The translations under genes and the position numbers were made by a program. 64,000 bases of DNA. It comes from Viola odorata. Its lineage: Eukaryota > Streptophyta > Magnoliopsida > Malpighiales > Violaceae. This document shows, piece by piece, positions 12,198 to 24,660 of this stretch (its first letter is position 1; each line of letters starts with the position of its first letter). The stretch is taken from the NCBI GenBank assembly GCA_963691705.1, contig OY829544.1, forward strand, positions 7,075,501 to 7,139,500. The letters run 5' to 3'. The notes beneath the pieces are model-generated. The model did not search any database, was not told the DNA's origin, and saw only the letters and a program-made list of their open reading frames with translations.

Positions 12198-14009
12198 TTA
12201 TGCATTCAACGGGTCCACCTCAAGGAGTCGCCTGCCAGCACGCTTAGCAATGTCAGCATTTTTCTCACCAAAACCGCACACACCAAGCAGTGCTCCCCAA
12301 AGAACATGGTTTCCTTCGGAAGGCATTCCCAAGATTAGCTCTTCTGCTTCTCTTACTCTCCCTGCTCGGCCCAACAGATTAATCATAGAAATATAATGCT
12401 CCAGGCCAGGTTGAACTGCATAAACATCCTTCATAGCATTAAATAACTCCCATCCTTCAGTCATGAAACCTGCATGGCTACATGCTGAAAGGATCCCCAG
12501 AAAAGTAACAGAATTAGGGTGAATCCCAGACTGCATCATGGCTTTAAAGATCTTAAGTGCCTCATTTGCCAGCCCATGATGAAAAAACCCCATGATTATG
12601 GAATTCCAAGAAATTAGGTCACGAGAAGTCATGCCTGAAAATACTCCGTATGCATCACGTATCTCCCCACACTTTGCATACATTGAAATCAAAGAATTAT
12701 CAAGAATCAAGTCAATATAAGATATTGTTTTTATAAGCATGCTATGCAGCTGTCTCCCAATGTCGAGATCTGCCATTGCACCTGCAGCTCCAAAAAGAAC
12801 TGCATACATAGAATTTAGGGGAGGAACACCATGAGCCCTCATATCTGAAAAGAAATATACAGCTTCAGCAAAAAGCTCATTTTGGACATGCCCTGAAATC
12901 ATCGTTGTCCAAGCAACTGCATCCTTGTCAGGAATTTTCTTGAATAGATGGCATGCCTTAGCAACATATCCAATGGTAAAATATCCATCGATCATTGAAG
13001 TCCAGGTGATCTTGTCACGCACAGGTACTGTATCAAACAAATTTTCAGCTTCTTCAAATTTCCCAACACGAATATAGCCAGTAATCATACAATTTAAAGA
13101 CTGAAGAAAATAACTATTGGAGTCCTTGTTAAACAAATAGCGTGCATAGTCCATGATCCCAGAAAAAGAATACATGTGAATAAGACTCTTAGACAACCTG
13201 CCATCAGGGTCATCATACCCCAACCCATTAACAATTAGCTGGGAATGTAACTGCTTGCTAAGATGCTGACATCCCATGCCAGCACAAGCATAAGCGAGAG
13301 AAATGAAGGTCTCTACATTTGGAGCTATGTCAGAGCTCTTCATCTCCAGAAAAAAAAATAAAGCTTCTTCATAGAAGCCATTCCAAGCAAACCCACCAAT
13401 CATTGCTGTCCATGACACAACATTTCTCTCGGGACTTACCCGAAATAACTGATAACCTTCTTGCACATTGCCTGCTCTATAATAACCTGTTATCATAGTA
13501 GTCCAAGTGATCACATTCCTTTCCCCCATCACCTCAAACAAACACCTCGCTTCCTCCATCCTTCCGCTATCCACATACCCTGAAATCATTGCATTCCAAG
13601 AAACCACATTCTTCATGGGCATTCTATCGAAAACCCATCTTGCCTCCTCCAACTCCCTATTTCTAATCAACCCAACAACCATTGCATTCCAAGAAACAAT
13701 ATTCCTCTCCGGCATCTCTACAAACAACCGTCTCGCCTCAGAAATTCTCCCTGCATATGACAACCCACAAAGCATTGCAGTCCATGACACAACATTCCTC
13801 TCCGGCATCACTTCAAACAACTTTCTTGCCTCACTCAACTTCCCACAATGTAAATACCCAGACAACATAGCATTATAACTAACAATATTTCTCTCCGGCA
13901 TGATGTCAAAAAGTGCTCTAGCTTCATCAATGAATCCGAGTCTTGTATATTTGGTAAGCAATGAAGTCCAATAAACGACACGATTTTGGCCACTTCTTCT
14001 TTCATGCAT
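12198..14009 (-). CDS. Pentatricopeptide repeat (PPR) protein, PLS type
   Basis: Encodes 603 aa from the first in-frame ATG. Nearly the whole length is 31- to 36-residue helical repeats with signatures such as NVVSWNAMI, PERNVVSWTAMI and HPNSVTFLGILSACSHAG, typical of PLS-class PPR proteins that bind single-stranded RNA in mitochondria or chloroplasts. The C-terminus reads into the start of an E motif (VLWGALLGVC then AKRAGRRLLEVDPLNA) and stops there, whereas most relatives continue through E/E+ and often DYW. Upstream, the same frame stays open for 62 more codons to a TAA at 14196-14198, with no ATG. That stretch is Ser/Thr- and basic-rich like an organelle transit peptide and flows into a plausible first repeat. 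The true start may thus be lost or lie in an upstream exon. Confidence 0.85.
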   Translation of the reverse strand: MHERRSGQNRVVYWTSLLTKYTRLGFIDEARALFDIMPERNIVSYNAMLSGYLHCGKLSEARKLFEVMPERNVVSWTAMLCGLSYAGRISEARRLFVEMPERNIVSWNAMVVGLIRNRELEEARWVFDRMPMKNVVSWNAMISGYVDSGRMEEARCLFEVMGERNVITWTTMITGYYRAGNVQEGYQLFRVSPERNVVSWTAMIGGFAWNGFYEEALFFFLEMKSSDIAPNVETFISLAYACAGMGCQHLSKQLHSQLIVNGLGYDDPDGRLSKSLIHMYSFSGIMDYARYLFNKDSNSYFLQSLNCMITGYIRVGKFEEAENLFDTVPVRDKITWTSMIDGYFTIGYVAKACHLFKKIPDKDAVAWTTMISGHVQNELFAEAVYFFSDMRAHGVPPLNSMYAVLFGAAGAMADLDIGRQLHSMLIKTISYIDLILDNSLISMYAKCGEIRDAYGVFSGMTSRDLISWNSIIMGFFHHGLANEALKIFKAMMQSGIHPNSVTFLGILSACSHAGFMTEGWELFNAMKDVYAVQPGLEHYISMINLLGRAGRVREAEELILGMPSEGNHVLWGALLGVCGFGEKNADIAKRAGRRLLEVDPLNA

Positions 14010-15271
14010 TTTCTCGAGCAGGTTGTGTGCTTGTTGGAGCCCCTGGTGGGATAGGCAATGAAGGAGTTGGGCGTCATCAGAATTTAATTTTGGGTGAATG
14101 GTTGTAAGAGATGTAGTTTTGGGTTTGAAGGTGCAAACATGGACGGAAGAGAAACGAAGATTGATTGAGATTTTTGAAACAGAGGACTTGAAGATTTAGA
14201 TGGAAAAGGCGGGCATTAACTGTTATTTTGAAACAGACGGAAACAGTTGATAGGGTAATGCCCACCATGCTTATTGCTTTTAAGGCACAAATTTATTCAC
14301 GGGGAATCTAAGGATCCGTTTACCTGGGAGAATTTTTAATTTGAAAATTTGCTGTTTTTCTAAATTTCGAGAATTTTGTTTTATTCTGAAAACTGGAAAA
14401 CGTGTTTACTTCGCGCATGTTTCCTGATCAAAAAAACTGGAGAACGCGTTTACTTCGCACTGAATGTAAGAATTTCCTGATCTGAAAACTGGAAAACGTG
14501 TTTACTTCGCGCGTTTTCATTTTTTGTGAAAAACCGAAAATATTTGTAATGAAAAGAAGAAATAATTTATAAAAAAAAATTATAGTCATTTTAAAAAGGA
14601 AAAACTTATTAGATATAACATAAATCTTCTAATATTGCATTTAAATATTGTAATTCATATTCCTACATGAAAATAAAAGCAATCTACTAATATAGTAATT
14701 GATGAAAAAATTACATAACAAACATACTCCACTTGACTTGTTGCTCCCTCGTAATCTAACGATTATTACGATGAGCCCACAATTCATTTGTTAACTTTCC
14801 GGTGCTAACACTCGCCTATGTAATTTCCACTAGTCATGACTAATCATATTTATCGAATTCACGATCATCAGATCACTCGCACAAATTTATTTAACGTTTA
14901 AAATGTGTTTTGCCTCTGCTGTTGCAACTAGAGAAATGCACCACGTAACAACAATAGCACATCTTTATTAATTAACTTAATGTAATAGGCACCAAATAGA
15001 AAAAAATAATTAAACAGTTTTTGCCCCATTTCAAAATACTCTAAACCTGCTCTTTTACCATATAACTGGTATAGGCATTACATTATTGAACAAAATGCAG
15101 AAGAAGGCTTGGGCAGGCAAGCGACACACATCACTATGGCTACCCTCAAATTTAAGGGCAAACAGAAGGAAAGATGTAAAGAAAGAAAAAAAAGATCCTA
15201 CTGCAGGACACAATTCTTTCCACACTCACATGGAAAGTCTAACAACGACGTTTCGAAATTTTCAAGATCGC

Positions 15272-15680
15272 TCATGGTTTCCAGAGGAGGGTGGTATCAG
15301 CAATCATAGAAGTCACAACATATGGATCCATGTTGGATGCAGGCCTCCTGTCCTCAAAGTATCCTTTCCCTTGTTTCTCTGTGTCGCGTCCAACACGAAT
15401 GGATGCCCCACGGTTTGCAACACCCTGCAAAACAAAAGGTCTTAGATTAGACACAAATATGGCTACCAAATGAAATGAACTGGGAAGATTGTTTCTTTGA
15501 TTTTCAGTTTTGGTTTTTACCCATAAGAAAGTGTTGATATCAGCTGTTTCGTGTCGTCCTGTGAGTCTACGCTCGTTCCCTTCACCATATGAAGCAATGT
15601 GCTCTTTGTGTTTCAGACCAAGCTTTTCAATTGCTTTCTTGATCACCTCATAGCCTCCATCATTCCTCATGGATTTAGTA
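15272..15680 (-). pseudogene. Captured 3' end of a cytosolic glutamine synthetase gene (last two exons)
   Basis: Two exons with the intron retained. The exon 15521-15680 begins after a CAG acceptor and encodes [20 protein letters not shown], then [32 protein letters not shown] follows at 15519-15520. The exon 15272-15424 encodes [17 protein letters not shown], then [29 protein letters not shown] and a stop. The NERRL and [10 protein letters not shown] stretches hold conserved Glu/Arg residues of the GS active site, and ending in LWKP is typical of cytosolic GS1. Only about 100 C-terminal residues are present, so no enzyme can be made from this alone. The kept intron means the copy was taken from DNA, not mRNA. 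It lies downstream of, and in the same orientation as, the ALDH6B2 fragment. Confidence 0.88.
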
Positions 15681-16081
15681 CTGAAAGATGATATTTTTTT
15701 TGTTTAAATCAAGTTCCTGGATCCACAGCAAATAAATTATAAATTTACCCACCCCCCATAGTTTCTGCCGTGGGAAAGCAAACAAATTGTGGCACTCTTA
15801 AATTTCTAGAAAGTCCTCATAGCCCCCATAGTTTCTGCCGTGGTTTTAATGATTGAGAACCAGGAACCTCAATATGAGTCGTGAAAACTAGAAAGTTCTA
15901 GCATAAGGCAAGAACCTAGCGTATCTAATCTTGTCCATGAAACTTAACCACTAGACTTAAATTCAGCTTCAAACTGGTGACATGTGCAGGCATAATAACA
16001 TGTGAAAATATACGAGTGGTGCGGTTTCTCTTACACTAAGAATGAAAACGAGAACATAAACAAACAAACTATGAAGCTTAC

Positions 16082-17678
16082 CCATAAGGGAATCATAGCT
16101 GGAAAGTTGAAAGGGCAAATTCCAGCGCATACTCCAAGTGGTTCTCTTACACTATATGTATTTATTCCACTAGATACATTAGAGACATACTCCCCCATCT
16201 GCAAAGTTCCCATTCCACAAGCATGTTCCACCACCTCTACATAGAAAACCCACAAAAAAGGGAGAGAGAGAGCAGATCAACAATAGGGTTCAACCATACC
16301 ACGCCAAAAAGCTATTCAAATGAAAGTATAAGGGAGAACAAAAACCTACCTAGCCCTCGAAACACATCATTTGTAATTGCCAGCTCGCGTCTTTATCTTT
16401 TGTCAAAATTCTCCAGCTGCAACCTGTTTCGTGATCTTGGCCAAACCTCCGGCCAAGACTGCTATCTCTGTCCTCAGTAAATTGGTTTGGCCAAACCACC
16501 TCGAATTAACTTTTCTGGAAAGTTGCACCTCTGATCAAAGCTGCCAAAATCAAGGGAATAACAACAAAATCAATAGCTTTACTGTCCAAATAACAAATAA
16601 TTAAACAGTAAAAATATGATGAAATAGAGTGCAATCAGCTAATAAAATTTTAACCACTACACCAACGTCGGCTGCTATTGGACAAGATTGTAAAACCTGG
16701 ATCGATCATAAACCCGGTTTGTCGAAAGGGTCAAGGGTTAGAGGGTCAACCCGGATTGACTCGTAATTTTAATAAATTAATAATTAAATTTTAATATTTG
16801 CATAGAGTATAAATTAATAATAGTGCAAACATAACGTTGGTGTAGTGGTTAAAATTTTATTAGCTGATTGCACTCTATTTCATCATATTTTTACTGTTTA
16901 ATTACTTGTTATTTGGACAGTAAAGCTATTGATTTTGTTGTTATTCCCTTGATACAGCAGCTTTGAACTCATCATTTGTGGTCAAAGGAACTTGTGATAC
17001 AACCTGTTGTGTTGCCTACTCCAAAATTATCCATCCGTCAGAGTTGTGAAAGAAAAAATAAGTTAAAATCAAGAAAAAATGAAGATGTTATATACTCACA
17101 GGGTTTATCACATCAATAGCTGAAGAAGACTGCGATTCAACAAACTTCCCTCCAATGAGATTCGGAACTCTCTGATACAATAAGTTATAATAAAAATGAG
17201 ACTACTACAAAAATTCAAACTACATATGCAGCAACTACAGAACCTAAGCTAATTCTACTTGACGTAACATACGGTACCAGAATTTCATTTCATATTTTAC
17301 CAAATCAACTGAAAGTAATTTCGCATAGAAAATAGCAGCGTCTAGCTCACTAACTGAAACCTAAAATTTGAAAGTCATTTCGCATTTGGTGCATTTTCTC
17401 AGTAACCAAACAGAGGTGAATCAAATCAAACGGAATCGTTGTTGCGCATACCAGGGGATTACGTCCACTGGAGGATGGCTGAGCAGCAGTGGAGAAATGA
17501 GAGTTCGTCAGAGCAAAGAGGTGAGGCCTCACCGCCTTCAGATTCCTCACTGAAACCACACAAGCATGACAAAAATCGAAGTTAGCCATGGATATGCATA
17601 GATACGTGTACACTTAGCTTTGATGATAAGTAGAGAGCTTAATTCGATACCTCGTTGAATCGAGAAGCGAAGCAACAT
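16082..17678 (-). pseudogene. Captured 5' half of methylmalonate-semialdehyde dehydrogenase (ALDH6B2)
   Basis: Exons in transcription order are 17651-17678 (ATG, MLLRFSIQR), 17452-17549 (mitochondrial presequence region VRNLKAVRPHLFAL), 17100-17171 (RVPNLIGGKFVESQSSSAID), about 16950-17015 (ATQQVVSQVPLTTNDEFKAA), a decayed piece ending at 16350 (NDVFRGL), and 16082-16236 ([20 protein letters not shown], later [20 protein letters not shown]). Donor and acceptor dinucleotides are intact at most junctions. This is the mitochondrial ALDH6 family of valine and pyrimidine catabolism, but only the N-terminal part of a roughly 535-residue enzyme is present and the catalytic Cys region is missing. The exon before NDVFRGL is scrambled and next to an inverted duplication. 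A transcript could run on into the glutamine synthetase exons. Confidence 0.88.
16535..16976. repeat. Long near-perfect inverted repeat inside the captured ALDH6B2 fragment
   Basis: Arms are 16535-16668 and 16834-16976, with a loop of about 165 bp. Over the inner 110 or so bases I see one clear mismatch, and near the outer end a few differences. The outer ends include the 3' end of an ALDH6B2 exon (TCAAAGCTGC), so the arm was made by inverted duplication of exon-plus-intron sequence. A transcript through it would fold into a long hairpin. Confidence 0.85.
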
Positions 17679-18240
17679 CTTCCTCTGCTCTTTCGAATTT
17701 CTTGATCAGTGATAAGGATGAGACTGCGAGTGTGGAGGTGCAGGACAAATGTTGGTTTATATTTTACTGATTTTAGTGTGGAGAAGACAGGGCAGGTTTT
17801 ACAAGAGGATGGCTGTTGTCGTTGATATTAGTTGGGAATCATCTGACGGTGGAGATTCAAAGGTCACGTTCTTCGAGTGAGGGAGGGAGCAAGCGGCTGC
17901 CGGCCGGGAGGGAGAGAATCGGGAGAGGGAGCAAGTGAATCGAGAGAGGGAGCAAGCAATCGATGACAGAGTGAGAGGAGGCAGCGAATCTGGTCTCTGG
18001 AAAGACTGGAATGGAATTGGATGGAGGCGCGACGGCGACGCGAGGGGAGACTCGAGAGAGTGATGACCGAGGGCAGTCGGACGGAGCCGAGAGTGGAGAA
18101 GAAGGCCGGCGTCGGAGGGAGAAGAGAAGAGGAACGCAAGAAGAGGAACGTGAGCAGATGCGATTTAGGGCAAGAAGAGGGAGAAGATGATGAATGATGA
18201 AGAGGGTGAACGGTTTTGTTTATGGACAAGGGTAAAATGG
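17679..18240. other. Internal transposon segment upstream of the ALDH6B2 fragment
   Basis: About 17700-17870 continues the captured ALDH6B2 5' UTR or promoter side. 17870-18230 is unusually GC-rich and purine-rich on the + strand (GAGGGAGC-type repeats). A 121-codon open frame on the minus strand (17864-18229) looks like low-complexity Ser/Leu/Pro sequence with no family I recognise, so I do not call it a gene. It could be another captured 5' UTR. Confidence 0.4.
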
Positions 18241-18493
18241 CAATTAAAAAAATTTCATTAAAAGGAAAAACGAGTTTTCATTCCGAAAACCGAGTTTTCA
18301 AACATCAAAGGAAAAGTTGAAAACAAGTTTTAAGAGTTTTCAAAACTTACCCATAGGTTTTTATTCCGAAAATTTTCATTTCGAAAACAGAAACGAAAAT
18401 AGCGCGAAGTAAACGCGTTTTCGGAAAAAAAACTCTAGTTTTCAAAAAACTGGAGAATTTCCTGGGAAATTCTCTGCGGTCAACGGGGCCTAA

Positions 18494-19458
18494 AATTCTC
18501 GACTCAATCATTCTGTTAGTATTTTTTCTCTCTAAACTATTTATTTATTTCCGACTCTCTAAACTCTTTCTTGCTATTATTATTTTATTTCATTTTATTT
18601 TTTATAACATTTAAAATAGTTTTTTTTATTAATTTTGTCTTCAATCTTTACATCACTTCTAGTTTGGAGATTTTATTAGGTATTTTTAGAGCACGTACAT
18701 CATGTTTCGTGTATAATTTAATTTCTAGAACTAATATTTTATTAAAAAACCACACTAAAGTATAATCCGAAACAAAGACTTAGAGCCACAACATCAGCTC
18801 GAAGTAACAGTACTACCTGAAAAACACCAAAATACTACTCTGGAAATCATCTAGCAAACTACGAGGCCCAAGCCCACACCATACTGGCCCAATTCAACAT
18901 ACTCAACAGGCCCAAACCCACACCTTAAGCAGCGATTTGTGTTAGGATAACATAGTTTACAGAACACTATGGTTGTATGTAGAAAAGAAAAAGTGAAGCA
19001 AAAAGCTGAAGAAATCTATACACGAATTAGATGCGACGCTGCTCTAAAACGCTACTACACTTGGCCGGCAATCAGAATCCTCTTTTTTGTTTATTTAAAA
19101 CACAGCCTCACACTCTTCTTCTCCATACATAACACTAGACACTGATGATGAAACAGTAATCCTTCGATTACTTTTTTACACTATATACTCACATTTTATA
19201 CCTTATCTATATTAGCAGTGAATATAAAATCGCACGTTGTCGTGGGATGGTGCAACTCCACTAATTTTATAAGTAAAGTATAAATTGACATCCGCGGTGG
19301 TTTTAACCTGATGTACTCTAGAAATATCTAACCTTTAACCTCACCCTTCTGTAACATCAATAGCCCCTACCTATAACTATCCTACAACCTAAAGACATAC
19401 AGAGACCAAACTAGCAAATCAAGTGGGGAAAACAGGAAGAAAAAAAACAAAAAAAAAC
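18494..19458. other. AT-rich spacer and 5' flank of the small secreted-protein gene
   Basis: No gene is visible. The last 150 bases before the ATG at 19459 probably include the 5' UTR, which ends in a long A-rich stretch. Confidence 0.4.
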
Positions 19459-20160
19459 ATGCTGCTTATCTTTCTTGCTTGGTTCTTCTTCAATTTGTGT
19501 GGTCTAGCGCTATCAAACAAAGCTACTGATGTTACTTCACAGCATCAAACTCAAGATTTCAAACACTCAAAACCTGTATTGCAAGCACAAGTTCATGGTA
19601 CGAGCTAAGAAATAGTATTACTTTTCCCCTTCAATGAATTCTTTCTTATTGATTGACTGATGTCCGACTTTAATCCGAGTCCTTATTTGTATTTTATTGT
19701 CAACCGACAATCAATGAACTGCATATCCATTGGCTATCGATTCAATAGTTTTTATATTTCCATGGGAAGAAGAATGACGCATCTTGAACATTAATTTCTA
19801 ACACATGGGTCATAATTTCTACCACTTGAACTAATAATATAACTATTTGCTTAATCTTATTGTTTAATTAATCATATGTAAGCTTTTTCAGGTCTAGATG
19901 ACACCATTGAATTGCTTGGAGAATATGAAAGCAGAGGATCGTATAGTAAAGAATCAGAGCATGGATTTCTTCACTCGATAAAGAAAGGACAGAAAGGTAA
20001 GGGAGCTAGTGGTGGTTCGAGCACGGTTCATCACCCTCGCCCGGACGAGAAAAGCTGTGCTATATACTTTCCAGGCCATTCCTTCGAGACAACGATCATA
20101 TTTCTGTCAGCAAGTTTGGCTCTCATCATCATTTTTCCTTCCCTAGTAGCACTACTTTAG
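19459..20160 (+). CDS. Small two-exon protein with signal peptide and hydrophobic C-terminus
   Basis: Exon 1 is 19459-19597 and exon 2 is 19892-20160; together they give 136 codons including the stop (135 aa), in frame. The donor GTACGA and the acceptor TTTTTCAG support the splice. Residues 1 to about 22 (MLLIFLAWFFFNLCGLALS) form a signal peptide. The middle is polar, with LDDTIELLGEYESRGSY followed by a Lys/Gly/Ser-rich part. The last 25 or so residues are a hydrophobic tail (IIFLSASLALIIIF) with a small-residue/polar spacer before it, which fits a GPI-anchor signal or a single membrane segment. I do not recognise the family. The in-frame GTG at 19423 is ignored in favour of the ATG. Confidence 0.65.
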
Positions 20161-20784
20161 TTTTTTGACAGATTATTGTTCCATGCCCCACTTTTGTGTT
20201 TGCCACTTGAGAATGCACGCTGTTGTTGGCTGTAAATTTTTGTTACTGTGTCAGTTTCGTCATCAAGAAGCTATTGTAATGTAAGTACCGCTTGTTGTTT
20301 TCCACCTACGGATATGGGTTGAAATTATTTAAGATCTGCTGTTAGGAAATGTTTATGGAACTTGACCAAATATCTACATCACCAAGGTCTTGTGTTCCAA
20401 TCCCCAATCGCATTCCTCTCTTTAACAAAACGAAAAAAATTAAGAAATGTTAATCTGGACTTTATAGGTAAATGAAAACAAATTAGTCAATATAGAAAAT
20501 AGTAATATTAGTAAGAACATGGTGTTCAAAATCTTGATTATTGAATAAAGAGTAGGTACACAATTTTCCTTTTTCCCATGGTCCTTTATACGTGACTCAA
20601 CATACACCCTGTTTAGGTACATTTTGATCCGAGAAGTCTCCTCTTGTAAAGCATGTTATAACAAACCATAACCACCACAAGTGAAGGAGAAAAAACAAAT
20701 GAAGAAAATATTGTTATCTAAACTTGCCAGTCTGATTTAACCTATCGAACATTACATAGCATCAGAACAGCTTACTTCCATTCG
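20161..20784. other. Spacer between the small secreted protein and HCT
   Basis: Convergent 3' flanks. I see no further gene; the small open frames here are AT-rich and without recognisable domains. Confidence 0.4.
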
Positions 20785-23085
<2,301 letters not shown>

Positions 23086-24590
23086 ACGCGGTATTTTGGC
23101 TCCTGCTGCCTGGAAAAAGGAATCCGTTAATATTTTACAGTAAAAATGTTCTCTTGACTGTTGAAAAGAAATAAAAAAGGAAAAAAAAGTAATTTTTCCT
23201 TCATATTGTGAGTTATTGACTTCAACTAATTCAAAAACAAAAAAACAAAAAAAAAATCTTTTACGATTTGAGAACACCAATTCACTCGGAGTATTTTCAG
23301 TAAATAATTTCTATTATTTATTTATTTTTGGGACAAAATCATTATAAATAAATTTTCTTTTTTTTCAACAGATTCTTCCTTTTTGAAATATTTACATAAT
23401 AATCTTCTATTTTTGCATAAAAAATTGAATTTGTTTTTTAGTAATAATTGAAGTTTTGTTCTTTCCTTCTTCTCTCTAATAATTAAGGTATGTATAATTG
23501 TCGGTCACCAAATTGAAAAAAAAAATAGAAAAAGAAATTATGCATACTGAACAAAAATGAATTAATTAAGTTTCTCTTACATAATCTCTATCTTTTCCAA
23601 TTTATTCAAAAAACAAGGAATCTATTATGATGAAGAAATGTTTTGGTTAAAAAAGAGAATGAAAAGAAGAACATTACCTCTTGAATACTGGAGAAATGGA
23701 GAGGGAGATGTTAGGAGATGAAGGAAACGAGAGGGAGATGATATGGTTGGGATTGGCGTTGAAAAGTTGGGAATGGTTTTGGTGGGAAGGTGGTGAGAGC
23801 CACACTTTTATAGTGTTAGTGCGCGGATATATAATATTTTTATATACAAATTATAGAAAATAGTCAAATAAAAAAAGAAAATAATATTATGAAATTTTTT
23901 TTTTTTAATTTTTTTTCCGCCATTGGTTGGTCGTCAGTGTCACTCACCTACCCCCCCGCCAACTCCTAATGTCATGACGTGGACTGTTCATCATGCGCTG
24001 CGTCGTGACGCGCCACTAACATGATATAGTCACATACTCCTAAATTGACCAACATAGGTAATTACTAATTCTCATCTCACCAACCGTAGCGGTGACATCT
24101 TTTTTTCCTGCCATTTTCCGGGATTGGATCTTGTTGCATTTATAATTTTCATTTTCGTTTCTCATCATTTTCGTAGATTTCATTTTTAAAAAAACCCAAA
24201 CCAAATTTTCTGCCTTCTTAAACATAAAAGCCCTCATTAACCATCCAATCAGAATCAGCCCTATTTGCAAAATCTCCATCGTTATTTCATCAACCGAACG
24301 TGAAAGTACCTTGGTTTCTTTTTTACTGATGGTCACAACAACCACTCTTTACTTTGTTTTAAATCTAAATCTAGATCGACTAATAATGGAGATGAAAAGG
24401 ATACACAAACGATAAACGGTGAGAAGGTTAGAAGAGTTTGAGGGTAAATTCTTGGTACAAGATAGTAGAAGTGGAGCTTGTGGTATGGAGAGGATGAAGA
24501 GAAATCAGTGATGGAAACGAATGAAAAAAGAAATAAAGGAGGAGGTAGTTTGTGAGTTCCATTAAGTTAAGGTTGAAAAAGAAATGGTGG
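23086..24590. other. HCT upstream spacer
   Basis: No gene is supported. The region has poly-A/T tracts, a GC-richer patch at 23940-24020 with CACGT-like and GACGCG motifs, and purine-rich stretches. The patch and the GTTAGTGCGC motif near 23816 suggest decayed transposon ends, but I could not define a clean element. Confidence 0.35.
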
Positions 24591-24592
24591 AC

Positions 24593-24660
24593 GTGGATGT
24601 GGTCCATGCGGATGTGCATACGGATGTGGATGTGGATGTAGATATGGATGTGGAGAAATC
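24593..24660. repeat. Hexamer minisatellite (GGATGT)n
   Basis: About 11 imperfect units of GGATGT or close variants lie in tandem. The repeat alone produces the His/Ile-rich 101-codon open frame on the minus strand, which I do not call a gene. Confidence 0.85.

Larger units (their letters stand above)
14312..18490. mobile_element. 4.18-kb PIF/Harbinger-like transposon carrying captured gene fragments
   Basis: The ends are inverted: GGATCCGTTTACC at 14312 against GGCCCCGTTGACC (reverse complement of the end at 18490), both followed within a few bases by GAGAATTT. Both ends are flanked by the trinucleotide TAA (14309-14311 and 18491-18493), matching the 3-bp TWA duplication of PIF/Harbinger/Tourist elements. 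Subterminal blocks on both sides (14312-14560 and 18240-18490) share the motif GTTTACTTCGCGC in opposite orientation. I see no transposase, so the element is non-autonomous. Inside, on the minus strand, lie pieces of ALDH6B2 and glutamine synthetase. Superfamily assignment rests on TIR and TSD only. Confidence 0.75.

Noticed and set aside
13507..13878. Plus-strand open frames opposite the PPR gene
   Set aside because: They are periodic shadows of the PPR repeats in antisense, with no plausible domains.
17864..18229. 121-codon Ser/Leu/Pro-rich frame as a gene
   Set aside because: Low-complexity GC-rich sequence inside the transposon, without splice partners or a recognisable family.
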